Part shown: positions 24,296 to 32,562 of the stretch, in pieces
Position numbering within the stretch: position 1 is the stretch's first letter
Layout of the letters: each line of letters begins with the position of its first letter
DNA from: Deltaproteobacteria bacterium
GTDB taxonomy: Bacteria > Desulfobacterota > GWC2-55-46
Reading direction: 5' to 3'
Length of the DNA: 32,562 nt
NCBI GenBank assembly: GCA_016182655.1
Contig: JACPGB010000011.1
Span: forward strand, 1-32,562
The notes under the pieces: model-generated
Told to the model about the DNA's origin: nothing
Database searches by the model: none
The model's input: only the letters and a program-made list of their open reading frames with translations
Made by a program: the position numbers and the translations under genes

Positions 24296-25336
24296 CTATT
24301 TTTTCCAAAGGGGGGCGCCGTTGCAGTTTATGTTCGTTGCCCAGCTATCTTCCATCACCTGATAAACGGATTTGGGGATGGGCACATAGTCGAGGGCCTT
24401 CGCCATCTCTGAGCCGTTCTCGTACGCCCAGTCGAAGAACTCGAGCACGGCCATGGTGTTCTCGCACTTCGTTGCATTCTTGTGAACGAGTATGAAGGTC
24501 GCGCCTGCTATGGGCCAGGAGTTCTTTCCGGGCTGGTCGGTAAGGACCACCGCGTATCCCGGAGTGTTCTTCCAGTCCGCGCCCGAGGCCGCGGACATGA
24601 AGGACTCTATCGACGGCTCGACAAAGGCCTTTTCCTTGTTCTGCATCCTCGCGTGCGTGAGCTTGTTCTGGAGCGCGTAGGCGTACTCGACATAGCCTAT
24701 GGTGTTCTTTATCCTCTTCACATAAGTGGCCACACCCTCGTTGCCCTTGCCGCCGACACCGGCGGGCCAGTTGACTGCGGTGCCGAACCCGGCCTTGTCA
24801 TGCCACTCCCTGCTTACCTTGTCGAGGTAGTTGGTGAATATCCATGTCGTGCCGCTGCCGTCGGAGCGGTGGACGACGGTGATGGAGTCGTCGGGGAACT
24901 CGACGCCGGGGTTGATCTCAACAAGCTTTTTATCGTTCCACTTCGTGATCTTGCCGAGGTATATATCCGCAAGCACCTCGGGCGTAAGCTTTATCTGCCC
25001 GGGCTTTACGCCCTTGAGGTTGACGACAGGCACGACACCGCCTATCGCCGCCGGGAACTGCGAAAGGCCTGCCTCGTCCAGGTCCTTGGTAAAGAGAGGC
25101 GCGTCAGAGGCCCCGAAGTCGACGGTCTTGGCCTTTATCTGCTTTATGCCGCCTCCGCTCCCGATAGACTGGTAGTTCATGTTCATACCCGTTTTTTTGG
25201 CGTACTCGTAGGCCCACTTCGAATAGAGCGGGTACGGGAATGTCGCGCCCGCGCCGTTAATGAGCGTCCCGGCAGAGGCGGAACCCGCCGAGAGCGCAAG
25301 TGTAGCGATAGAAAGAGCAAGCAATATCTTTCTCAT
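24296..25336 (-). CDS. pstS: PstS, periplasmic phosphate-binding protein
   Basis: 346 aa with signal peptide MRKILLALSIATLALSAGSASA. The phosphate-site loops are present: GAGATFPYPLYSKW, SIGSGGGIKQI, FGASDAPL and HRSDGSGTTWIF. It delivers phosphate to the PstCAB importer, none of which is in the window. Start ATG 25334-25336 with AAAGGAG 6 nt upstream. A terminator follows it, so it is transcribed without pstCAB. Upstream lies the porin gene on the same strand, separated by 270 bp of hairpins and a palindromic element; no Pho box of its own is seen. Confidence 0.96.
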   Translation of the reverse strand: MRKILLALSIATLALSAGSASAGTLINGAGATFPYPLYSKWAYEYAKKTGMNMNYQSIGSGGGIKQIKAKTVDFGASDAPLFTKDLDEAGLSQFPAAIGGVVPVVNLKGVKPGQIKLTPEVLADIYLGKITKWNDKKLVEINPGVEFPDDSITVVHRSDGSGTTWIFTNYLDKVSREWHDKAGFGTAVNWPAGVGGKGNEGVATYVKRIKNTIGYVEYAYALQNKLTHARMQNKEKAFVEPSIESFMSAASGADWKNTPGYAVVLTDQPGKNSWPIAGATFILVHKNATKCENTMAVLEFFDWAYENGSEMAKALDYVPIPKSVYQVMEDSWATNINCNGAPLWKK

Positions 25337-25382
25337 TTCATCTCCTTTGTTTTGTGAATCGTTTCGGAATTAAGTAAAGGTG

Positions 25383-25470
25383 GGGCGGGTTTTACCCCGC
25401 CCCGGCAGGATGAAGAACCCCGATTTTTGTTTCGGGGTATTTACGGGGAGGTCAGCGGCTCCCCGTAAAT
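25383..25470. repeat. Three hairpins between the porin gene and pstS
   Basis: GGGGCGGG with its complement (25383-25404), CCCCGA/TCGGGG (about 25418-25437), and a perfect 12-bp stem ATTTACGGGGAG / CTCCCCGTAAAT with an 8-nt loop (25439-25470). None has a long T tract on the minus strand. They may act as weak terminators or RNA stabilisers between porin and pstS. Confidence 0.65.
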
Positions 25471-25489
25471 CCGTGGACATTTCGGTTAT

Positions 25490-25606
25490 CAGGCTGCTCA
25501 AAAAGCTCCAGCTGCGAGGCGTCGAGGAGCGAGGCGTACTTTAGTATGTACGTCGCAACGACGAGCGACGCGGACAACAAAGCAGATGGACTTTTTGAGC
25601 AGCCTG
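25490..25606. mobile_element. 117-bp palindromic MITE-like element
   Basis: Perfect 16-bp terminal inverted repeats: CAGGCTGCTCAAAAAG (25490-25505) and its reverse complement (25591-25606). A weaker inner pairing continues the stem (CTCCAGCTGC with GCAGATGGA). No gene inside. The right end touches the stop codon of the porin gene (25607-25609), so the mRNA folds immediately after translation ends. I recall similar elements as frequent intergenic repeats in deltaproteobacteria. Confidence 0.8.
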
Positions 25607-26779
25607 CTAGAAGTACATCTGGGCCTGGACCTGATAGACGTCCTTTGAGTCCGCGTCCGCGAGCGCGCCCTTTGCCGCGGAGTCATAGTCGGTGTGGACC
25701 CAGTTGGCCCCGACCTTGAGGCTGTGCCCCTTGCCGTACCAGTTGACGCCGAAGGTGGTGTTCCGCTCTTCCTTGTTATCGGCCTCGGAGTTTTGATCGT
25801 AGACCTCGTATCTCGCCACAGGCTCTATGTTGAGGCCATCGACCAGGTAACCCGCCTGCGCATACCAGCCCCTCGGCTTTGATGTACCGATGGAAGGGTC
25901 CGTCGAATCTACCTCCCAAGCGTTGTACTCGGCCTGCGCGGTGATGTTGTTATAGTGTCCCGAGACATCGAAGCCCCAGAGGGATCTATCTTCCTCGTAC
26001 CCGTTCTCAGCGTATTCGATCGAGGACTGGTTGGCGAGGTTCAGCCCGACGGTCAGGTGCTGGCCCTTGCCGAGGTGCGCGTCGCTCTTGGATTTTTCGA
26101 CCCAGCCCGGCGGGGAGAGCTCGACCCTCGCAACATAGAGGGGGGAAGAGGTAAAGACCGTCCTGTCTGTGTGTATATCCTCGCCGTTCTGCCAGCCGTC
26201 GGCTACGGCGACTTCATACGCGACTACCCCTTCGAGCGCCTTTCCGAAGACCGCCGCTTTCGGCTGGTAATATGCGTCTGTCTCGCCGAAGACCTTCTTC
26301 GCCGCCTCGGTAGAGGCGGGCCTGTCTATAAGGAGCTGTTTGGAGGACGAGGTGAGAGAGACCCTCGAGTACGGGAGCTTGTATTTGCCGACCAGGAAAG
26401 AGTACGCCTCGTCGGCGTCCCACTCGACATACCCGTAGAGGAGGGAGACCTCGTCAGTATGTCCGGTCTGTTCCCACTTGTCGGCAGAGAGCGTCAGGTT
26501 GTACTTTATCGTCTTCGTAAGGAGGTGCCCGCCCATCTCGAGTCGGACCCTTCTCAAGTAAAGGTCGGACTCGCTCTCGTAGGACCTTCCGTCCTCTGAT
26601 TTTACGAGGTCGCCGAAGTCGAACCTCGGCTGGAGCCTTACCCTGATGTTCAGGTCCGATTCGTTGCTCGTAAGCGTTATTCCCTTTGTCTCGTCGCCGA
26701 ACATGAACCCTTCGGCAAAAGCAGGTCCGCTCAGCACTACTCCCGACAACAACACCGCCGCAAAGATCTTTCTCTTCAT
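25607..26779 (-). CDS. OprP/OprO-like phosphate-selective porin
   Basis: 390-aa outer-membrane beta-barrel. Signal peptide MKRKIFAAVLLSGVVLSGPAFA. The N-terminal barrel region (RVRLQPRFDFGD, YLRRVRLEMGGHL) and alternating beta strands up to a final VQAQMYF with the terminal Phe recognised by the BAM machinery are typical. Pfam's porin O/P family is the best match by eye. Start ATG 26777-26779 behind AGGAGAAGG. It sits between pstS and a Pho-boxed mini-protein gene, which supports phosphate uptake under starvation. Confidence 0.9.
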   Translation of the reverse strand: MKRKIFAAVLLSGVVLSGPAFAEGFMFGDETKGITLTSNESDLNIRVRLQPRFDFGDLVKSEDGRSYESESDLYLRRVRLEMGGHLLTKTIKYNLTLSADKWEQTGHTDEVSLLYGYVEWDADEAYSFLVGKYKLPYSRVSLTSSSKQLLIDRPASTEAAKKVFGETDAYYQPKAAVFGKALEGVVAYEVAVADGWQNGEDIHTDRTVFTSSPLYVARVELSPPGWVEKSKSDAHLGKGQHLTVGLNLANQSSIEYAENGYEEDRSLWGFDVSGHYNNITAQAEYNAWEVDSTDPSIGTSKPRGWYAQAGYLVDGLNIEPVARYEVYDQNSEADNKEERNTTFGVNWYGKGHSLKVGANWVHTDYDSAAKGALADADSKDVYQVQAQMYF

Positions 26780-26828
26780 CCTTTTCCTTCTCCTTCTTAT
26801 TTGTTTGAATATCTATTTTGAAAACTTG

Positions 26829-27005
26829 TCAGTTGCGGTATTCGCTCGCTGTTCCTGACCGGAGGACATGGCTCAAGAGCATCGGGCACCTGTAGTGCTC
26901 CTCGGTTGAGCAGTATTCCTCGGTCTCCTCGACGGACGGCGCAAGCAGCGTGATCGAGGCGGCGCACATCTCGACCTTTCCCTTTTCAAGATACGGACAG
27001 TTCAT
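26829..27005 (-). CDS. 58-aa Cys-rich mini-protein, intact
   Basis: ATG at 27003-27005 with GAGGAG 8 nt upstream; stop TGA 26829-26831. The protein has four Cys: MNCPYLEKGKVEMCAAS, then YCSTEEHYRCPML. No signal peptide or membrane helix, so it is cytoplasmic. The spacing C-x10-C ... C-x7-C could bind zinc, iron-sulfur or a soft metal; function unknown. It is the first gene after a Pho box and lies 49 bp before the porin gene, so the two are probably one transcript. A broken relative stands at 23181-23452. Confidence 0.8.
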   Translation of the reverse strand: MNCPYLEKGKVEMCAASITLLAPSVEETEEYCSTEEHYRCPMLLSHVLRSGTASEYRN

Positions 27006-27034
27006 TCTTTTTTCTCCTCGTTTTATTTGAGCCC

Positions 27035-27077
27035 ATTCTAAACAAGGATTGTTAAGGTAATGTGACAGGGAAGTTAT
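27035..27077 (-). promoter_or_regulatory. Predicted PhoB box and promoter of the mini-protein/porin transcript
   Basis: On minus: ATAACT (27072-27077), GTCACA (27061-27066), TTAACA (27050-27055), 11-bp period, then 9 bp and TAGAAT (27035-27040), 30 bp before the ATG. On the plus strand a TATAAT (27075-27080) lies at the outer edge, so some divergent activity toward nirS is possible. Confidence 0.75.
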
Positions 27078-27155
27078 AATCGCATTACTCCCGGCTTTTT
27101 TGCAAGCGCGGGCCTTTTTCGGGCGATTTCAAGGGATTCAGAGGGGGAACGATGC

Positions 27156-27183
27156 TTGACAGGTGCGAATTCCGGTTTAGAGT
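27156..27183 (+). promoter_or_regulatory. Weak candidate promoter of nirS
   Basis: TTGACA (27156-27161), 16-bp spacer, TAGAGT (27178-27183), about 120 bp before the TTG start. The rest of 27081-27301 shows no gene. No FNR-type TTGAT-N4-ATCAA site was found by eye. Confidence 0.3.
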
Positions 27184-27301
27184 TATCCTTAAAGGTGCGA
27201 GATCAAAGGCGTCTTTGACTCCTGAAAGCCAGCCCTTTGGCCCTTTTTCGGATAAACCGCTGACTGCCGCATACCCCGTATTCGCATGCCAAGGAGGCCC
27301 C

Positions 27302-28962
<1,661 letters not shown>

Positions 28963-28971
28963 TGGACCACA

Positions 28972-29014
28972 TCGCGGCAAGTTGCGGGTATCAGACCCTT
29001 AAGAGACAATAAAA
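28972..29014 (+). repeat. Second copy of hairpin module A
   Basis: CGCGGC-aa-GTTGCG (28973-28986) followed by GGGT-atcag-ACCC (28986-28998) and a CAATAAAA tail, matching 289-331. Both changes in the first stem (C-to-T) keep pairing as G-U in RNA. It lies between nirS and ku. Confidence 0.75.
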
Positions 29015-29017
29015 TGC

Positions 29018-29047
29018 CGCCTCTAAAAATAATATTTTTTAGAGGCG
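29018..29047. terminator. AT-rich hairpin before ku
   Basis: CGCCTCTAAAAA (29018-29029), loop taatat, TTTTTAGAGGCG (29036-29047), a perfect 12-bp stem. There is no clean T run after it on either strand, so it may be a terminator for nirS or a leader structure of ku. Confidence 0.45.
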
Positions 29048-29062
29048 CTAAAAAGGCCGCCA

Positions 29063-29899
29063 ATGCCACACGCCATCTGGAAAGGCTCTATAAGCTTCGG
29101 ACTCGTCAACATCCCGGTCGGCCTATATACCGCCGAGAACAGGGAGGAGAAGATCTCCTTCAACCTGCTCGACAGGCGCGACCTCTCGCCGATCGGGAAC
29201 AAGAGGTTCAACAAGACGACCGGCGAGGAAGTGGCCTCCACAGACCTCGTAAAGGGCTACGAGTACGAGGAGGGGCGCTATGTCGTATTAAGCGACGAGG
29301 ACTTCAAGAACGCCAACCCAGAGGCGACCCAGACCGTCGAGATAATCGACTTCGTAGACTCAAAGCGCATACACCCGGTCTATTTCGAGAAGCCCTATTA
29401 CCTTGCGCCGACGAAAAAGGCGGTCAAAGGCTATGCGCTCCTTCTCGAGACATTAAAGAGGACCGGAAAGGCCGGGGTCGCGCGCGTCGTAATACACACG
29501 AAGGAATACATAGGCGTAGTCATGCCCTTTGGCAAGGTCCTGGTGCTCGACCTTCTCCGGTATGCCGAAGAGATCAGGGGAGCCGAAGACCTGAACCTCC
29601 CCTCCGAGGGCCTTGAGGCCGCCGGAGTCACCGAAAAAGAGCTCGACATGGCCGAAAAGCTCGTCGCAGGCATGGCCTCTGACTGGGACCCGTCGAAGTA
29701 CCGCGACACATACAGGGAAGAGCTCGAAGGCTACATAAAAAGGAAGATAGCGGCCGGAGAGACCGAGGCCGCAAAGGCCGCGCCACCGGCGCTCCCGGCG
29801 CGAGGCGAGGTAATAGACCTCATGGCTCTTTTGAAGAAGAGCGTCGAGGAGGCCCACTCCGCGCGTGAGCCTGCCCGGAAGAAAGCGGCAAAGGGCTGA
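29063..29899 (+). CDS. ku: Ku, NHEJ DNA end-binding protein
   Basis: 278-aa homodimeric ring that threads broken DNA ends and recruits LigD. It starts MPHAIWKGSISFGLVNIPVGLY, the family hallmark. The core contains FNLLDRRDLSPIGNKR, GYEYEEGRYVVLSDEDF and KPYYLAPTKKAVKGYALL. The lysine-rich end (EPARKKAAKG) is the usual short C-terminal tail. Start ATG 29063 with AAGG nearby. Its TGA overlaps the ligD ATG, so the two are co-translated. Confidence 0.96.
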   Translation: MPHAIWKGSISFGLVNIPVGLYTAENREEKISFNLLDRRDLSPIGNKRFNKTTGEEVASTDLVKGYEYEEGRYVVLSDEDFKNANPEATQTVEIIDFVDSKRIHPVYFEKPYYLAPTKKAVKGYALLLETLKRTGKAGVARVVIHTKEYIGVVMPFGKVLVLDLLRYAEEIRGAEDLNLPSEGLEAAGVTEKELDMAEKLVAGMASDWDPSKYRDTYREELEGYIKRKIAAGETEAAKAAPPALPARGEVIDLMALLKKSVEEAHSAREPARKKAAKG

Positions 29900-32373
29900 T
29901 GAATGAAGGCGGCGACATCGGAGGCTACCGCAAAAGACGCGACTTCACAAAAACGCCCGAGCCAAAGGGCGGCGAAGGGAAAACGGCAGGCGGTATCTTC
30001 GTCGTCCAGAAGCACTCTGCAAGGGCCCTCCACTACGATCTGCGCCTCGAGCTCGACGGCGCGCTCAAAAGCTGGGCTATCCCAAAGGGCCCGTCGCTCG
30101 ACCCTGCGGACAAACGCCTCTCTATCCATGTAGAAGACCACCCTATCGAATACGCCGTCTTCGAAGGCGTGATCCCGAAAGGCGAATACGGCGCGGGAAA
30201 GGTCATCCTATGGGACAGGGGGTTCTGGATACCTTTCAACGACCCGCATGAGGGATACCGCAAAGGGGAGCTCAAGTTCATCCTCGCGGGCAGGAAACTC
30301 AAGGGCGCGTGGGCGCTCGTCCGCCTTAAAAAACAGGAGGACGAAAAAGACGAATGGATGCTCATCAAGGAGACGGACGAGGAGGCGCGAAGAGACTTTG
30401 ATGTAACGGCAGACCTTCCGTTGAGCGTCTTAAGCGGACTCCCAATCGATGAAATCGCAGAGGGCCGGGGAGTCTGGGCCTCTGAAGAGACCCTGCCAGT
30501 CGTCTCCGAAGCGATGGACGAGATAAAAGCCGTAAAAGCGGAAATGCCTGCAAGGCTCTTTCCGGAGCTCGCGTATCTTGCGGACTCGCCTCCTTCGAAA
30601 GACGGCTGGCTCTTCGAGATAAAGTACGACGGCTACAGGTTGCTTTCCCGCATAACTGACGGGGAGGTCCGGCTCTTCACGCGGAACGGCAACGACTGGA
30701 CCGGGAAGTTCCCCTCTATCGTCCGGTCCCTCTCAAGGCTCAGAGTCAAATCCGCGTGGCTCGACGGCGAGGCGGTCTATCTAAAACCCGACGGCACGAC
30801 CGGTTTCAGCGAACTGCAGAACTCCTTGAGCCTCTCTCATGACGAAGACCTCTCTTACATCATCTTCGATATAGCCTACTACAACGGGTACGACCTTAAG
30901 GGCGCGCCGCTTTCTGAGCGCAAATCGCTCCTTAAGGCCCTCCTGCGCGCGCACGCGAAGGACCTTTTGAATGTACGGTTCGGCGACCACTTCGAGGGTG
31001 ACGGGCTTGCCTTTTTCGAGCGCGCCTGCGCGAGCTCGCTCGAGGGGGTCGTCGCAAAGGAGCGCTCTTCTCCATACAGGCAGGGCAGGAGTCGTGAGTG
31101 GCTTAAGGTAAAGTGCAGACTGAGACAGGAGTTCGTCATCGGCGGCTATACGCTCTCCGGTGGCAAAAGGTCTTTCGGCGCGCTCCTCGTCGGCGCGCAC
31201 GATGATGAAGGCGCCTTCACATACTGCGGCCGCGTAGGCACGGGGTTTGACGAGGCGACTCTTAAGTCCCTGTTCGAAGGGATACAAGGGCTCGGTGCCG
31301 TTGCGCCGCCCTTCGCAAACCCTCCGGCAGGCATTGAGGCTCGCGATGTGATCTGGGTGACGCCTGAGCTCGTCGTCGAGGTCGAGTTCAGCGAATGGAC
31401 GCGCGACAGGATACTCCGGCAGGCCTCGTTCCGGGGGCTCCGTCCCGACAAGGACTGGAAGGAGGTGACGATAGAGCTGGCTGAAAAGACTGAGCCCCCG
31501 CGGATACGCCTTACGAACCCGGAGAAAATTTTCTACCCCGAGGACGGCATTACCAAAAAACGGCTCGTCGAATATTACGAGCTCGCGGGGGAAAAAATGC
31601 TACGCCACATCGAAGGCCGCCCGCTTACGCTCGTGCGCTGTCCCGAGGGCTACGACAGGGAATGTTTTTTTCAGAAACATGCCGAGATGTCCATTCCGGC
31701 GGGCGTGGAGCGGGTCCCGATAATCGAAGACGGAGAGGCCAGGGATTACATGGCCGTGAGTTCTCTCGAAGGCCTCCTCTGGCTCGCGCAGATGGGCACG
31801 CTCGAGGTGCACGCATGGGGGTCGAGGACGCCAAAGGTCGAATTCCCTGACAGGATAACTCTCGACATGGACCCGGACGCATCCGTTCCCTGGGAGCGGC
31901 TCGTCGAGGCGGCATTTCTTCTGAGGGCGGTCCTCGAAGAGCTCGGGCTAAAGTCCTTTCCGAAGCTCACCGGAGGCAAGGGCGTCCATGTGGTCGTGCC
32001 GATAGAGCCCCTCATAGATTGGAATAAGGCGAAGGCGTTTGCGAAGGCGCTCGCGGAATTCGTCGCAATGGGTTTGCCGGAGAGGTTCACCTCAGTCATG
32101 ACAAGGGCGCGGAGGGTGGACAGGATCTACATCGATTACATGAGGAACCACCGTGGCTCAACGGCGATAGAGCCATATTCGACGAGGGCGAAGAAGGGCG
32201 CGCCCGTTGCCGCGCCGGTCTCATGGGCCGAGCTCGGGGACTTAAGGCCGGACTCGTTCACGGTATTGAACATGGCGGAACGGATAAAAGGGCTTAAGGA
32301 AGACCCGTGGGAAGGGTACTTCGAGATCAGGCAGACGATAACGGGGGAGATCAGGAAGAAGTTGGGAAAATGA
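29899..32373 (+). CDS. ligD: LigD, multifunctional NHEJ ligase/polymerase
   Basis: 824 aa, domain order PE-LIG-POL as in Pseudomonas LigD. The 3'-phosphoesterase part (about 10-165) has FVVQKHSARALHYDLRLEL (H45, D47, R49) and HVEDHP. The ATP-dependent ligase part (about 220-515) has EIKYDGYR with adenylated K242, LDGEAV, EGVVAK and WLKVK. The primase-like polymerase part (about 540-820) has LDMDPD metal-binding Asps and GGKGVHVVVP. All three active sites look intact. ATG at 29899 overlaps the Ku stop. The protein repairs double-strand breaks with Ku in the cytoplasm. Confidence 0.96.
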   Translation: MNEGGDIGGYRKRRDFTKTPEPKGGEGKTAGGIFVVQKHSARALHYDLRLELDGALKSWAIPKGPSLDPADKRLSIHVEDHPIEYAVFEGVIPKGEYGAGKVILWDRGFWIPFNDPHEGYRKGELKFILAGRKLKGAWALVRLKKQEDEKDEWMLIKETDEEARRDFDVTADLPLSVLSGLPIDEIAEGRGVWASEETLPVVSEAMDEIKAVKAEMPARLFPELAYLADSPPSKDGWLFEIKYDGYRLLSRITDGEVRLFTRNGNDWTGKFPSIVRSLSRLRVKSAWLDGEAVYLKPDGTTGFSELQNSLSLSHDEDLSYIIFDIAYYNGYDLKGAPLSERKSLLKALLRAHAKDLLNVRFGDHFEGDGLAFFERACASSLEGVVAKERSSPYRQGRSREWLKVKCRLRQEFVIGGYTLSGGKRSFGALLVGAHDDEGAFTYCGRVGTGFDEATLKSLFEGIQGLGAVAPPFANPPAGIEARDVIWVTPELVVEVEFSEWTRDRILRQASFRGLRPDKDWKEVTIELAEKTEPPRIRLTNPEKIFYPEDGITKKRLVEYYELAGEKMLRHIEGRPLTLVRCPEGYDRECFFQKHAEMSIPAGVERVPIIEDGEARDYMAVSSLEGLLWLAQMGTLEVHAWGSRTPKVEFPDRITLDMDPDASVPWERLVEAAFLLRAVLEELGLKSFPKLTGGKGVHVVVPIEPLIDWNKAKAFAKALAEFVAMGLPERFTSVMTRARRVDRIYIDYMRNHRGSTAIEPYSTRAKKGAPVAAPVSWAELGDLRPDSFTVLNMAERIKGLKEDPWEGYFEIRQTITGEIRKKLGK

Positions 32374-32423
32374 TCCTTTGCGAGTTCGAGTCAGGGCCCT
32401 GGACCGCCATGTATTGTCGCCTT

Positions 32424-32445
32424 GCGGGTTCAGGTTTGCAACCAG
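32424..32445 (-). repeat. Module B of the left-edge repeat, inverted copy
   Basis: 22 bp whose reverse complement matches 337-358 with one mismatch (TGAACC for TGCACC). It lies directly before the insertion-sequence end, downstream of ligD. Confidence 0.7.
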
Positions 32446-32469
32446 TAGTGTCCGGTAAAAACTAAAAAA

Positions 32470-32546
32470 GCATGGCTTGTTGTTCTGCCTTGTTGGATAA
32501 TAGAATTCGCCAGAAGCCTATTACAGCAAGGAGGAACAAGCCATGC
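32470..32546 (+). promoter_or_regulatory. Hairpin covering the transposase start codon
   Basis: GCATGGCTTGTT (32470-32481) is the exact reverse complement of AACAAGCCATGC (32535-32546), which contains the ATG. The AAGGAGG site (32528-32534) lies at its base. Readthrough mRNA would fold and hide the start, while a transcript beginning inside the element would not. Confidence 0.6.
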
Positions 32547-32562
32547 AAGGCAATCATAGCAT
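32543..32562 (+). CDS. Start of a transposase gene (first six codons only)
   Basis: ATG at 32543 after AAGGAGG with 8-nt spacing; only MQGNHS is visible. Called as transposase from its place just inside an insertion-sequence end. Confidence 0.45.

Larger units (their letters stand above)
32447..32562 (+). mobile_element. Left end of an insertion sequence (IS4-like), cut by the window edge
   Basis: The end reads AGTGTCCGGTAAAAACT, which resembles terminal repeats of IS4-type elements. Inside lie a hairpin and the start of an open frame. The family is a guess from the terminal repeat; the transposase body is outside the window. Confidence 0.5.

Noticed and set aside
27075-27080. Plus-strand TATAAT at the Pho box as a Pho-driven nirS promoter
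   Set aside because: Repeat order and the 9-bp spacing fit the minus direction; kept only as a remark.
27152-27301. Longer start for the nirS product from ATG 27152
   Set aside because: No ribosome site, and the added 50 residues are not like any NirS; TTG 27302 has a perfect site.
29014-29616. 200-codon frame overlapping the start of ku
   Set aside because: Arg/Pro-rich shift of the Ku frame; Ku is conserved from its first residue.

Overview
The window looks like a chromosomal piece of a GC-rich Gram-negative bacterium. It encodes an outer-membrane phosphate porin, a SurA-type periplasmic chaperone and lipoprotein signals. Gene content (ArsR/ArsC/ACR3, cytochrome cd1 nitrite reductase, Ku/LigD, many two-component sensors) and short dispersed palindromes suggest a Deltaproteobacteria- or Nitrospirota-like environmental lineage. 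That placement is an inference from style, not a marker-gene result.

Layout. 1-360: tail of an IS481-like element and a repeat with two small hairpins. 368-10008 (minus strand): a housekeeping block transcribed in the order mfd, PPIase lipoprotein, surA, pdxA, uvrA, with palindromic repeats between the last genes. 10197-11813: tRNA-Asn followed by an AT-richer 1.5-kb insert that carries one DUF4143 ATPase and ends in a second copy of the tRNA 3' half, i.e. a very small tRNA-integrated element. 12022-13104: a DMT/EamA permease with a histidine-rich tail. 13155-19977 (minus): a signalling cluster. It holds a histidine kinase with an ethylene-receptor-type membrane domain, a tandem-receiver protein and a REC-GAF-GGDEF diguanylate cyclase in one tight operon, plus a separate large dCache-HAMP-PAS-PAS kinase. 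A fragment matching the C-terminus of that large kinase lies at the other end of the cluster.

20091-27077 is the most interesting part. It carries a cold-shock gene, a lone receiver protein whose start is out of frame across a run of ten A, a 28-residue membrane mini-protein missed by normal length cut-offs, an arsR-arsC-acr3 operon whose arsC/acr3 junction is fused but out of frame, phoB, pstS, an OprP/OprO-like porin, and two related Cys-rich mini-proteins (one broken). Four promoters here share one architecture: three TTAACA-like hexamers spaced 11 bp, then exactly 9 bp, then a TAGAAT/CATAAT -10 box. This is read as a PhoB box set that defines a local phosphate regulon around the arsenate genes. 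It controls phoB, the lone receiver, and both Cys-rich mini-proteins (one leading into the porin).

27302-28962 is a cytochrome cd1 nitrite reductase (nirS) split by a deletion between its c and d1 domains. 29063-32373 is a two-gene bacterial NHEJ operon (ku-ligD), with pieces of the left-edge repeat on both sides. The window ends in the left end of another insertion sequence, whose ribosome site lies in a hairpin.
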